The notes beneath the pieces were generated by a model. That model did not search any database and was not told the DNA's origin. It was given only the letters and a program-made list of their open reading frames with translations. A stretch of DNA of 56,648 bases from Planctomycetota bacterium. GTDB taxonomy: Bacteria > Planctomycetota > UBA1135 > GCA-002686595. The position numbers were made by a program, and so were the translations under genes. Shown here piece after piece: positions 8,460 to 16,985 of this stretch. Position 1 is the first letter of the stretch; each line of letters opens with the position of its first letter. The DNA is taken from positions 1 through 56,648 of the forward strand of contig JAPKBR010000024.1 in the NCBI GenBank assembly GCA_028823345.1. The letters are read 5' to 3'.

Positions 8460-10154
8460 ATGTGTTCAATCTTTTGTCTGTTGGAATTGGTTGGAGATCC
8501 GGAACAAGGGCGCGCCCTAGGCCTGGAGCGGTCTCAGTCGCTGCGCCACCGGGGGCCGGATTGGAGTGGGGTGTACGCGGATCAACACGCCGTCCTAGTA
8601 CATGAGCGCCTCGCGATTGTCGGGGTTGACTCGGGGGCGCAGCCCCTGCGCAGTGCGGATGGGACGCGGTTCTTGGCGGTCAATGGGGAAATCTACAATC
8701 ACCAGGAGCTGCGACTGGAGCTGAAGGAGGAATATGCGTTTCAGACCCATTCCGACTGCGAAGTCATTTTGCCCCTCTGGAAGCTGGAAGGGGCGGAGCT
8801 CGTCCACAAGCTGAATGGCATCTTTGCTTTCGTCGCTTACGATTCGGAAAACGGCGACTGGCTCATTGCACGGGATCCCATGGGGGTCATTCCCCTCTAC
8901 TGGGGCCGCGATGAACGGGGTGTGCTGGTGGTGGCGTCAGAAATGAAGGCCCTCCATGGACTTTGCACCTCCATCGAGGAGTTTCCCCCGGGGCACGTTT
9001 GGGTGCGGGGCGAACCTGCACCTCGGGCCTACTTTGCACCGGCCTGGAGAGAGTATGACCACTGCCAAGGCAAAGAGGTCGCTGCGAGCGATCTCAAGCA
9101 GGGGCTAGAGGACGCGGTTCACCGCCAACTGATGTGCGACACGCCCTATGGGGTTTTGCTTTCTGGGGGGCTGGACAGTTCCTTGGTGGCGGCAATTGCA
9201 GCCAAGTTTGCTGCCAAACGCGTCGAGAGCGGAGACCAAGACCAGGCCTGGTGGCCACGATTGCACTCCTTTGCGATTGGACTTCCGGGCTCGCCGGATT
9301 TGGTCGCAGCGCAACACGCGGCGGACTTTTTGGGAACAGTCCATCACACCTTTTGCTTCACGATCCAGGAAGGACTCGACGCCTTGAAGGAAGTGGTGCG
9401 GCACACGGAGACCTATGACGTGACCACGATTCGGGCCTCGACACCCATGTACCTCTTGGCACGGCGCATCAAAGCCATGGGGATCAAGATGGTCCTGTCT
9501 GGGGAAGGCGCGGATGAAATCTTTGGGGGCTACCTTTACTTCCACAAGGCGCCCAATGCACGCGAGTTCCACGAGGAGAACGTGCGCAAGCTGGATCAGC
9601 TGCACCTCTTCGATTGCCTGCGGGCCAACAAGTCCATGGCCGCCTGGGGCGTGGAAGCCCGAGTGCCGTTCTTGGATTTGGAATTCTTGGATTTGGCCAT
9701 GTCCATCGATGCCAAGAGCAAGATGTGCGGCAATGGCCGCATCGAAAAACACATCCTGCGGGAGGCTTTCGAAGGCATGCTGCCCAAAGAAATCCTCTGG
9801 CGCCAAAAGGAACAGTTCTCCGATGGGGTGGGCTACAGCTGGATCGACTCCCTGAAGGCAGCGGCGGAAACTTCCATCAGCGATCGCCAATTCTCAGAAG
9901 CCAGCTTCCGCTTCCCAATCAATACCCCCCAGACCAAAGAAGCCTACGCCTACCGCGCCATCTTCGCCGAACTCTACCCCGGGGACGAAGCCGCCAAACT
10001 GGTCCCCGGCGGAAAAAGCGTCGCCTGCTCAACCCCCGCCGCCATCGCTTGGGACGCTTCCTTCGAAGGCCAAGCCGACCCCAGCGGCCGCGCCGTACGA
10101 GACGTGCACGACGCCGGCTATGGCGATTCAAATTCCATATCCGACTCCGCGTAG
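8460..10154 (+). CDS. asnB: Asparagine synthetase, glutamine-hydrolysing
   Basis: 564 aa, close to E. coli AsnB (about 554). It makes asparagine from aspartate, glutamine and ATP in the cytosol. After Met removal, Cys2 (MCSIFCLLEL) is the glutaminase nucleophile. The Ntn-type amidotransferase half runs to about residue 190, with LRHRGPDWSG, HERLAIV and AVNGEIYNH. The synthetase half begins near residue 210 with the PP-loop SGGLDSS at 235-241 and contains LSGEGADEIFGGYLYFH and VEARVPFLD. Both active sites look complete. The C-terminal tail is polar and less conserved. The gene stands alone and converges on hutU. Confidence 0.95.
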   Translation: MCSIFCLLELVGDPEQGRALGLERSQSLRHRGPDWSGVYADQHAVLVHERLAIVGVDSGAQPLRSADGTRFLAVNGEIYNHQELRLELKEEYAFQTHSDCEVILPLWKLEGAELVHKLNGIFAFVAYDSENGDWLIARDPMGVIPLYWGRDERGVLVVASEMKALHGLCTSIEEFPPGHVWVRGEPAPRAYFAPAWREYDHCQGKEVAASDLKQGLEDAVHRQLMCDTPYGVLLSGGLDSSLVAAIAAKFAAKRVESGDQDQAWWPRLHSFAIGLPGSPDLVAAQHAADFLGTVHHTFCFTIQEGLDALKEVVRHTETYDVTTIRASTPMYLLARRIKAMGIKMVLSGEGADEIFGGYLYFHKAPNAREFHEENVRKLDQLHLFDCLRANKSMAAWGVEARVPFLDLEFLDLAMSIDAKSKMCGNGRIEKHILREAFEGMLPKEILWRQKEQFSDGVGYSWIDSLKAAAETSISDRQFSEASFRFPINTPQTKEAYAYRAIFAELYPGDEAAKLVPGGKSVACSTPAAIAWDASFEGQADPSGRAVRDVHDAGYGDSNSISDSA

Positions 10155-10187
10155 ATCCGATAGCCGCGCCGCATGAGGTACGACTTT

Positions 10188-10202
10188 CATCCTCGCAGGA
10201 TG
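10188..10202. terminator. Small hairpin between asnB and hutU
   Basis: CATCCT (10188-10193) pairs with AGGATG (10197-10202) across 3 nt, in the 50-bp convergent gap. It is short and lacks a T-tract. Confidence 0.25.
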
Positions 10203-10204
10203 CA

Positions 10205-11896
10205 TCACCCCATCGGCAAATCCACGCCACGTTCCTTGGCGCATGCGATCGCTTCGGGATAGCCCGCGTCGGCGTGGCGCATGACGCCGGTGCCGGGGTC
10301 GTTGGTCAAGACGGCTTTGAGGGCTTCGTCGGCTTCTTTGGTTCCGTCGGCGACGGTGACTTGGCCGGAGTGCAGGGAATAGCCGATGCCTACTCCGCCT
10401 CCGTGGTGGAAGGAGACCCAGGAGGCGCCGCTGGCTACGTTGAGCATGCAGTTGAGCAGAGGCCAATCGGCCACGGCGTCGGTGCCGTCCATCATGCCTT
10501 CGGTTTCCCGGTTGGGCGAAGCGACGGAGCCACAGTCGAGGTGGTCGCGGCCGATGACCAGGGGCGCTTTGATGCGGCCGTCACGCACCGCTTCATTGAA
10601 AGCCCGGCCGGCCTTGTCGCGCTCGGTGTAACCCAGCCAGCAGATGCGGGCGGGCAAGCCCTGGAAAGCGACGCGCTCGCCGGCCAGCTTGATCCAACGG
10701 GCGAGGGCTTTGTCCTCGGGGAAGAGGTCAAGGATGATCTGGTCGGTGACGGCGATGTCGGCGGGGTCTCCTGAGAGGGCGGCCCAGCGGAAGGGGCCCT
10801 TGCCTTCGCAGAAGAGAGGGCGAATGTACTTGGGGACAAAGCCTTCGAAATCAAAGGCGTTCTTGAGCCCGGCCTGTTGGGCATGACCGCGCAGGTTGTT
10901 GCCGTAGTCAAAGGTGTCGGCGCCACGGGACTGGAGCAGGATCATTTGCTCGCAATGGCGCACCATGGTTCGGAAAGACTCGCTCTGGTATTCGTCCGGG
11001 TTACTCTCGCGCAGGGCGACGGCGGCGTCGAGGTCCATGCCATCGGGAACATAGCCAGCGAGGGGATCATGGGCGCTGGTTTGGTCGGTCAGGATGTCTG
11101 GGGTGATGTTGCGGTCGATCAGGCGTTGCAACAGGTCGGTGGCATTGCAGAGCACGCCGATAGAGATCCCTTGGGATGCGGCCTTGAGTTCAAGGGCACG
11201 GTCAATTGCAGCGTCGATGTCGGTGATCTTTTCATCCACATAGCGCGTGCGCAAACGAAAGTCGATGCGCGCCTCGTCCACCTCGGCCACAAGGCAGGTG
11301 CCTCCGTTCATGGTGGCGGCCAAGGGTTGCGCGCCGCCCATTCCACCGAGGCCAGCGGTGACAACCAAGCGTCCGGCGAGGGTACCGCCGAAGTGACGTT
11401 CACCAGAAGCAGCAAAGGTCTCGTAGGTGCCCTGCAAAATCCCCTGGGTGCCGATGTAAATCCAAGAACCCGCGGTCATCTGGCCGTACATCATCAGGCC
11501 CTGTTTCTCGAGCTCACGAAAGTGCTCCCAGTTGGCCCAGTGCCCCACGAGGTTTGAGTTCGCGATCAGGACACGGGGTGCCCTGGCGTGGGTGCGAAAC
11601 ACGCCGACGGGTTTGCCTGATTGAACCAGCAGAGTCTCATCTGCCTCCAGTCGCTGCAGGGTGCCAACGATCGAGCGCAAACAATCCATGTTCCGCGCAG
11701 CCTTGCCTGTGCCCCCATAGACCACCAAGTCTTCGGGCGCCTCCGCCACTTCCGCATCGAGGTTGTTGAGCAACATACGCATGGCTCCCTCGGCGGCCCA
11801 GGTCTTGCAGGATTTCGTGGCGCCGCGAGGGGCCAATTGGGCTCCGGGCTTGAGGCTTGCGGGATCGAGGTAGGAACTGGCTTCGGTACTGGTCAT
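10205..11896 (-). CDS. hutU: Urocanate hydratase
   Basis: 563 aa, typical length. It is the second step of histidine degradation: urocanate to imidazolonepropionate, using NAD+ as a tightly bound electrophile. Family landmarks are all present: [74 protein letters not shown] and [22 protein letters not shown]. The ATG at 11896 leaves a ~100-bp gap to the divergent membrane-protein gene. hutH lies 11 kb away (22608) and hutI/hutG are not in the window, so the pathway is dispersed here. Confidence 0.95.
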   Translation of the reverse strand: MTSTEASSYLDPASLKPGAQLAPRGATKSCKTWAAEGAMRMLLNNLDAEVAEAPEDLVVYGGTGKAARNMDCLRSIVGTLQRLEADETLLVQSGKPVGVFRTHARAPRVLIANSNLVGHWANWEHFRELEKQGLMMYGQMTAGSWIYIGTQGILQGTYETFAASGERHFGGTLAGRLVVTAGLGGMGGAQPLAATMNGGTCLVAEVDEARIDFRLRTRYVDEKITDIDAAIDRALELKAASQGISIGVLCNATDLLQRLIDRNITPDILTDQTSAHDPLAGYVPDGMDLDAAVALRESNPDEYQSESFRTMVRHCEQMILLQSRGADTFDYGNNLRGHAQQAGLKNAFDFEGFVPKYIRPLFCEGKGPFRWAALSGDPADIAVTDQIILDLFPEDKALARWIKLAGERVAFQGLPARICWLGYTERDKAGRAFNEAVRDGRIKAPLVIGRDHLDCGSVASPNRETEGMMDGTDAVADWPLLNCMLNVASGASWVSFHHGGGVGIGYSLHSGQVTVADGTKEADEALKAVLTNDPGTGVMRHADAGYPEAIACAKERGVDLPMG

Positions 11897-11965
11897 GGGA
11901 GGGGTCCGGCTGGGATTTCAAGCCAAAGGATAGCAGGTGCCTTGAGGGCAGGGCTCCCAAGACTC

Positions 11966-11994
11966 TTGCTCTATTGCGGTCGGAAGGCGACAAT
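11966..11994 (+). promoter_or_regulatory. Promoter of the 12001-13036 pair
   Basis: TTGCTC (11966-11971), 17-nt spacer, GACAAT (11989-11994), 6 nt before the GTG at 12001. This spacing is what picks the GTG as the start. Confidence 0.5.
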
Positions 11995-12000
11995 CGTGGC

Positions 12001-12492
12001 GTGCTCGAACTCCGTCTAGTCTGCGCCAGCCTCTGGCTTTTGGTGCTCTTGGCCGTGGTCAAAAAGTCCCCCGAAGCGTCTTCCTCAGGGAAGGCCCTAG
12101 CCATTGGCCTCTGCCTCTTGGCTATTGGGGCGGACCTTGCCCGCTGGCATGAAATGCTGCGCCAAGCGACGCGCGGGTGGCTCAAGGAAGGTGATCTGTA
12201 CTCCGCCCGGGCACTTTTGAAGTTCGCGATCGGGGCGGGGCTCATGGGAGCCGGTTGGTTCTTCCTACGCCGCATCCGGCGCTGGCCCGCGGGTTGTGGC
12301 TTGCGTCGTGGAGTCCTCGGAGTCGCGGCCTGGCTTGTTTGGCTCTTGGCATGGACCGCGTTCCTCGACGATGCTTTGCCCCGAGCCTTTGGGCACCCGG
12401 CAATGCGCTACGGCATCGAAATGATGTGGGCGTGCCTGATTGTTCTCTTGGTCACGCGCTCCAATACAAAAGTCGAAGATCCCTATGGCTGA
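12001..12492 (+). CDS. Small integral membrane protein, unknown
   Basis: 163 aa with a GTG start chosen because a -35/-10 pair ends 6 nt upstream. The frame is open further left, but that part is antisense to hutU. Four hydrophobic segments are visible (near residues 1-20, 34-44, 73-90 and 104-150), separated by short charged loops (RWHEMLRQATRG, RRIRRW). I recognise no family. The last 8 bp overlap the next gene (ATGGCTGA), so the two proteins are almost certainly co-translated and may form a membrane pair. Confidence 0.6.
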   Translation: MLELRLVCASLWLLVLLAVVKKSPEASSSGKALAIGLCLLAIGADLARWHEMLRQATRGWLKEGDLYSARALLKFAIGAGLMGAGWFFLRRIRRWPAGCGLRRGVLGVAAWLVWLLAWTAFLDDALPRAFGHPAMRYGIEMMWACLIVLLVTRSNTKVEDPYG

Positions 12493-13036
12493 TGCCCACG
12501 GCGCTCAACTGGCCCTCGAAGTAATCCTTTGGGGCACCCCCGCCGCCCTTGCGGGGCAAGCCGCTTGCCGTGCGGTTCCTCGCACGAAGCTTGCCTGGTG
12601 CTTGGTCTCCAGCGCAGCTGCCGTGATCACCCTGGACAAGGCCTTCGACCTGCAAGGACCAGGCATGAGTTTCGCCCGAGCCCTTGCAAGGGCAGTGGAT
12701 CCCGAGAGCACCAGCAGCGGATCCCATCAGGGAACGCGCATGGCGTTGCTAGGAGCCGCGGGTTTGGCGGGCTTCATCGGCATCTTTTTGCTTGCGCGGC
12801 TCGATCGCCGCATGGATGGACCCAAGGGCCTCGCGATTTCGGGACTGGGAATGATCCTGGCTTTGCTCGCCGTACGCCTGATGCGCGGCGGCGAAGAATT
12901 ACTGCACAATCCCCTTTGGGCTTGGATATGTGAACTCCTCGCCTGGGGCACCACCATGGCGGGAATTCTCTGGGGCCTACGAAGGGGCCCCGGGGAACCG
13001 ATCGAAATCGACGAAGAAGATTTGCTCCCACGCTGA
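12485..13036 (+). CDS. Small integral membrane protein, unknown
   Basis: 183 aa. The ATG at 12485 sits inside the end of the previous gene. Hydrophobic segments appear around residues 10-25, 37-55, 87-102, 117-128 and 143-163. The chain ends in an acidic tail (EIDEEDLLPR). It has the same style as its partner (short, Ala/Leu/Gly-rich, Arg-flanked helices), so they could be distant paralogues, but no conserved motif links them to a known family. Confidence 0.6.
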   Translation: MADAHGAQLALEVILWGTPAALAGQAACRAVPRTKLAWCLVSSAAAVITLDKAFDLQGPGMSFARALARAVDPESTSSGSHQGTRMALLGAAGLAGFIGIFLLARLDRRMDGPKGLAISGLGMILALLAVRLMRGGEELLHNPLWAWICELLAWGTTMAGILWGLRRGPGEPIEIDEEDLLPR

Positions 13037-13130
13037 ATTCTCGGGGCTCAAGAGCGAGCGGGGCGGGGTCTGTATGTTGATTGGGGCAAGGCTGCTCACT
13101 CGCCCGATGGAAGCCCGCCACTCTTCCCGG

Positions 13131-13173
13131 GAAGAACCCCTGTCCTCTTACCTAGAAGAACCCTAGTCCTCTT
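13131..13173. repeat. Two 19-bp direct repeats, 24-bp period, over the clpS stop
   Basis: Units at 13131-13149 and 13155-13173 differ at 2 positions. The right unit contains the stop codon and last codons of clpS, and the left unit lies just past it. This looks like a small local tandem duplication of the gene's 3' end. Confidence 0.6.
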
Positions 13174-13495
13174 CGATAGAAAACGTCAGGGGGAATGCGT
13201 TCGCCCGGGCTTGGGCCGTCGCGCGCCGCACTTTGCGTTCAGCCACCGTCAGGGGATAGAGCCCAACGACGCCCGCGCCTTTTTGGTGCACCTCTAGCAT
13301 GACTTCTTGCGCACGCCCAGCGGGCAAGCGGAAGATGCCTGTCATGACTCCCACAACGAACTCCATAGTCGTGCGGGGATCGTCGTGGCAGACCACGCGG
13401 GTCAAGGGCGCGACTCGCTGACGGACGTCAGGCTCGAGAACGGTAGTCGTGCCTGGATTCGTCGAGACGGAAGGGACCTTCAGAGGTGCGAACAT
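13163..13495 (-). CDS. clpS: ATP-dependent Clp protease adaptor ClpS
   Basis: 110 aa. ClpS binds N-degron substrates and hands them to ClpAP in the cytosol. Family signals: VVCHDDPRTTMEFVVGVM (usual form L-x-N/H-D-D-x-x-T-M-E-F-V), then LEVHQKGAGVVGLYPLTVAE, the second conserved block. An upstream in-frame start would add a 40-residue extension with no family resemblance. The ATG at 13495 has a -10-like TATCGT 6 nt upstream. aat lies 68 bp upstream on the same strand and makes the N-terminal Leu/Phe that ClpS reads, so the two form a functional unit. Confidence 0.9.
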   Translation of the reverse strand: MFAPLKVPSVSTNPGTTTVLEPDVRQRVAPLTRVVCHDDPRTTMEFVVGVMTGIFRLPAGRAQEVMLEVHQKGAGVVGLYPLTVAERKVRRATAQARANAFPLTFSIEED

Positions 13496-13501
13496 ACCTT
13501 G

Positions 13502-13524
13502 ACGATAGCATTTCCCACGGGAAA
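13502..13524 (-). promoter_or_regulatory. clpS promoter with a palindrome in the spacer
   Basis: On the minus strand TATCGT (13507-13502) ends 6 nt before the ATG. An inverted repeat TTTCCC-AC-GGGAAA (13511-13524) occupies the region upstream of the -10, where a repressor could bind. Confidence 0.4.
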
Positions 13525-13563
13525 CGTGTTGTGCCGAGGATGGGAAAGCTCTTCCCAAGGTCC

Positions 13564-14262
13564 TCAAGGCCGTGCAGTGAGCAAAAGTGCGCTGGGATCT
13601 TGCTCCAAGCGCCACGGTCCCAGCAAGGTGACCTTGCTCAAGGCTTGTTCGAGGTGGCCGAGGTAAGCATCGCGGGTCACAAGAGTCCCCCCCAGGGACA
13701 TCAGGTGCGAGTTTTCCACTTGTCCGTCAATCAAAGTGAATCCCTGAAGTCGAAGCCAGGCGCAGAGCACGCCGAAGGCCACCTTGGAAGCATCGCTCTG
13801 GTCAGAGAACATGGACTCACCAAAGAATGCCGCCCCCAAGGACAAGCCATAGACTCCGCCGATCAAATCATTTCCATGCCAAACTTCACAGGAATGGACG
13901 AGACCTTCCGCGGCCAAGTGACCATAGGTCGCGGCAATCTCCTCGGTAATCCAAGTTCCGTCCCGATCGGGTCCGCGCGCATCGCGGCAGGCGGCAATCA
14001 CGCGGGGCGTCGCCTCATCCAGAGAAACCCTCCAACCACCCCGGCGCAAGGAGCGGCGGGTACTGGCAGATATCCGGGGGGCCGGATCCTCGAAAACCAA
14101 CCGCTCGTGAGGGCACCACCAGGCCAACTGATCATCCACGGGCCAGGGAAAAAAGCCCCGCGAGTAGGCCAGCAAGACCCATTCCGCATTCATCTCCCCA
14201 TCCATCCAAACCTCGGCTGGTTCATCAACGCCCAGAAGGCGCGGGAAAGGAGTGTCAATCAC
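13564..14262 (-). CDS. aat: Leucyl/phenylalanyl-tRNA-protein transferase
   Basis: 232 aa from the GTG at 14262, nearly the length of E. coli Aat (234). It attaches Leu or Phe to proteins with N-terminal Arg or Lys, creating a ClpS-readable N-degron. Conserved blocks: LLAYSRGFFPWP, LAWWCPHERLV, DRDGTWITEE, HSCEVWHGNDLIGGVYG, FGESMFSDQSDASK and LIDGQVENSHLMSLGG. An alternative TTG at 14310 adds 16 unconserved residues. A -10-like TACCCT lies 6 nt before the GTG, which favours 14262. clpS follows 68 bp downstream. Confidence 0.92.
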   Translation of the reverse strand: MIDTPFPRLLGVDEPAEVWMDGEMNAEWVLLAYSRGFFPWPVDDQLAWWCPHERLVFEDPAPRISASTRRSLRRGGWRVSLDEATPRVIAACRDARGPDRDGTWITEEIAATYGHLAAEGLVHSCEVWHGNDLIGGVYGLSLGAAFFGESMFSDQSDASKVAFGVLCAWLRLQGFTLIDGQVENSHLMSLGGTLVTRDAYLGHLEQALSKVTLLGPWRLEQDPSALLLTARP

Positions 14263-14268
14263 ACGGCT

Positions 14269-14274
14269 AGGGTA
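14269..14274 (-). promoter_or_regulatory. -10-like element of aat
   Basis: TACCCT (minus strand) ends 6 nt before the GTG at 14262. Confidence 0.35.
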
Positions 14275-14368
14275 TCCGAGAACCCCGGCGAAGTGGCGCT
14301 CCAGACACAAGTTGGCCCCCCCGCCTTGCGGGCCCCAGGGTATCCTTCATGGATCTCTCCCCTGACCC

Positions 14369-14374
14369 CATAAT
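14369..14374 (+). promoter_or_regulatory. -10 element of the M14 carboxypeptidase gene
   Basis: CATAAT (5 of 6 to consensus) ends 7 nt before the ATG at 14382. The site argues against the ATG at 14349 as the start. Confidence 0.45.
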
Positions 14375-14381
14375 CACGACC

Positions 14382-16925
14382 ATGCTGACACCTCTCTTTC
14401 TGATGCTCGCCCTGCAAGGCGGCCTGCCCGCACCCCAGGGCGACGCGCACCTTGTACGCATTGATGGCAACCTACGCACCCTCGCCAAACTCCAACGGCT
14501 TGGGGTGGACCTGGTCGAGCGCAACCTCCCCATGGGCCGCTTTGATCTTGTGGCGGACGATGGTCAGTTGGCGTTTCTCAAGGGCCAAGGTCTTGAGACC
14601 ACGATTCTGATCGAGGACATCGCCGGGTATTACGCCCAGCGCCTGGCCACCGGTTCGACACCACCCGCTGGCACGGGCCTTGGTAGCTGGCTGCAGCCGG
14701 CCTTTGGTCAGGGCAGCATGGGCGGGTACTACACCTTTGACGAGGTTGCTTCGGTGCTGGACCAGATTTCAACGGCCTATCCCCAGTTCGTTACCCCCAA
14801 GTTTTCGGTGGGTCAGACCATCGAGGGCCGCAACCTCTGGGCAGTCAAGATTTCCGATCAACCCGGTGTAGACGAGAACGAGCCTGAAGTGCGCTTCGAT
14901 GCCATGCACCACGCACGCGAGCCCGAGTCCATGCAGACCGCCCTTTGGTATCTGCTTTGGTTGTGCGAGAGCCATGGCACTGATCCTCTTGCGACCTATC
15001 TGGTCAACCGCCGCGAGACCTGGATCCTGCCGGTGATCAATCCCGATGGCTACGTCTACAACCAATCGATCGCCCCAGGGGGCGGTGGAATGTGGCGCAA
15101 GAACCGGCGTGACAACGGCGACGGCTCCATGGGAGTCGACCTCAACCGGAACTATCCCTACGAGTGGTTCTATGACGACTCGGGATCTTCCTCCAATACA
15201 AGCAGCGAGATCTATCGCGGTACCGCCGCAAGCAGTGAGCCAGAGGTCACGGGCATGGTGGCCTTCATGGCCAGCCGAGATTTCAAGACAGCGCTCTCCC
15301 TGCACACCTACTCGAACCTGTGGCTCGCGCCTTGGGGCTACGATCAGTTCTATCCGGCAAACTGGACCGCCTATGACGAGATTGGAACCCTGGCGACCGA
15401 ATTCAACGGTTACCCCCATGACCCGGCGTCGCTCCTGTTGTACGCCGCAAACGGCGTCACTTTTGACCAGGATCATGGCACCCACGGGACCATGGCTTGG
15501 ACGCCCGAGATCGGTAACTCTTCGGATGGTTTTTGGCCTCCCACCGATCGCATCGAACCCTTGGCGGAGGAAAACCGCTTGGCGCTGGCACGCACAGCCT
15601 TGGCAGCAGGTGCATGGCTGCGACTCGCATCCCACAACTTGATGGACGCGGGTAATGGAGACGGGACATTCGAAGGCGGCGAAAGTGTGCTGTTCGATTT
15701 GGTCCTGCGTAATTCAGGCCTAGCCTCCACCGGACCGGTGACCGTTACCTTGACCAGCCTAAGTCCCTGGGCCGTGGTCACCACAGGTCCCGGCGGCGCG
15801 GCGGATGTGAGCTCTTTCACCAACCTGCACCAAACCCAGATGCTGGACCTCTTGCCCGGCGTTCCCCCGGGAACGCTGATCGAATATTCCCTAGAGTTCA
15901 CTTGGGATGGGCACACATTCAGCAACCCCGATGCATTCTTGGCGGGAGCCGGAGCTCCCTTGGCGGCCTTCGATTTTGAGGGAGCCTCAGATCAAGGCTG
16001 GGCTCTTTCCGCACCCAATGATGCATCCACCGGCACCTGGGAGCGAGGCGATCCAAACGGAACAGCGGCCCAACCGGAAGACGATCACACAGCCGGGGGC
16101 GACACCTGCTGGTTCACTGGCCAGGGCGCTCCGGGAGGTTCCCTTGGGGCCAATGACGTGGACGGCGGCACGACGACTTTGTCCTCCCCGGCCTTCGACC
16201 TCAGCGGCCAAACCGCCGTCGAATTGAACTTTTGGCTCTGGTACTCCAACAGCACCGGGGGTTCCCCTGATCAAGACGTGTTCCTGATCGAAGGCTCGGA
16301 CGATGGCGGCAGCACTTGGACCAACCTGGCCACCGTTGGTCCCACCGGCGCGAACGGCGGCTGGAACGAACACTCCATTCCTCTGGAATCGCACCTGGCC
16401 ATGACCAACAACGTATACCTACGTTTCAAGGCCTCGGACACGGGCAGCGGGTCTATCGTGGAAGCTGCTCTCGATGACTTGAGTCTTGTGCCAAGTGATC
16501 CGGGCGGGCTCGGAATGCGCTTCTGCTCTCCCGCCGTGATCAACTCCACGGGTGCCCCCGCGATTTTACACGCCACGGGCAGTGCAACGGTTTCCGACCA
16601 GGACCTGCAACTGGCAACCATCCAGTTGCCCAACCAACAGTTTGGCTACTACCTATGTTCCCAGACCACGGCCAATGTTCCAGGCCCCGGCGGCAGCATG
16701 GGAGTGTTGTGCCTCGGAGGTCAAATTGGACGCTTCACGAGTCAAGTTGCTAGCACCGGCTCGGCAGGTCACATCGCGATCTTGGTGGATCTCCTCCAGC
16801 TACCCATTGGCTCCGGCACCTCGGTCCAACCGGGCGACAGCTGGACCTTCCAACTCTGGTACCGGGACGCCACGCCAACCCCCACGTCGAACTTCTCCGA
16901 CGCGCTGACGATTGGGTTTCAGTAG
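14382..16925 (+). CDS. Secreted M14 zinc carboxypeptidase with C-terminal FQLWYRD tag
   Basis: 847 aa. A signal peptide covers about residues 1-18. A prosegment-like region (~20-110) precedes the peptidase domain (~115-425). Zinc ligands are H177 and E180 (HARE motif) and H308 (SLHTYSN). The catalytic Glu is E376 (TPEIGN). NPDGY and VDLNRNYPY are classic carboxypeptidase A/T substrate blocks. All key residues are present. Residues ~430-530 are a beta-sandwich (DGTFEGGESVLFDLVLRNSG) and ~530-700 look like a MAM/jelly-roll binding domain. The last 133 residues (16524-16922) match the tails of the proteins at 2268 and 54666. It probably trims extracellular peptides while held at the cell surface or in an exopolymer; attachment is inference. 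Confidence 0.85.
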   Translation: MLTPLFLMLALQGGLPAPQGDAHLVRIDGNLRTLAKLQRLGVDLVERNLPMGRFDLVADDGQLAFLKGQGLETTILIEDIAGYYAQRLATGSTPPAGTGLGSWLQPAFGQGSMGGYYTFDEVASVLDQISTAYPQFVTPKFSVGQTIEGRNLWAVKISDQPGVDENEPEVRFDAMHHAREPESMQTALWYLLWLCESHGTDPLATYLVNRRETWILPVINPDGYVYNQSIAPGGGGMWRKNRRDNGDGSMGVDLNRNYPYEWFYDDSGSSSNTSSEIYRGTAASSEPEVTGMVAFMASRDFKTALSLHTYSNLWLAPWGYDQFYPANWTAYDEIGTLATEFNGYPHDPASLLLYAANGVTFDQDHGTHGTMAWTPEIGNSSDGFWPPTDRIEPLAEENRLALARTALAAGAWLRLASHNLMDAGNGDGTFEGGESVLFDLVLRNSGLASTGPVTVTLTSLSPWAVVTTGPGGAADVSSFTNLHQTQMLDLLPGVPPGTLIEYSLEFTWDGHTFSNPDAFLAGAGAPLAAFDFEGASDQGWALSAPNDASTGTWERGDPNGTAAQPEDDHTAGGDTCWFTGQGAPGGSLGANDVDGGTTTLSSPAFDLSGQTAVELNFWLWYSNSTGGSPDQDVFLIEGSDDGGSTWTNLATVGPTGANGGWNEHSIPLESHLAMTNNVYLRFKASDTGSGSIVEAALDDLSLVPSDPGGLGMRFCSPAVINSTGAPAILHATGSATVSDQDLQLATIQLPNQQFGYYLCSQTTANVPGPGGSMGVLCLGGQIGRFTSQVASTGSAGHIAILVDLLQLPIGSGTSVQPGDSWTFQLWYRDATPTPTSNFSDALTIGFQ

Positions 16926-16985
16926 CCCACCGAGAGGCACTCGATTGGCGGCCTATGTTTGCATAGGGACCGCGCCGGCTGGTTC

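Noticed and set aside
9614..10774. Long + strand open frame (386 codons) spanning the end of asnB and into hutU
   Set aside because: Lies in other registers or antisense to two clear enzymes, with low-complexity Arg/Pro content typical of GC-rich shadow frames.
10877..11557. + strand open frame of 226 codons
   Set aside because: Antisense to hutU throughout.
13486..14373. + strand open frame of ~295 codons
   Set aside because: Fully antisense to aat and the clpS start; no family resemblance.
16952..16967. CCTATG-TTTG-CATAGG hairpin between convergent genes
   Set aside because: Only 6 bp and no T-tract; too weak to call a terminator.
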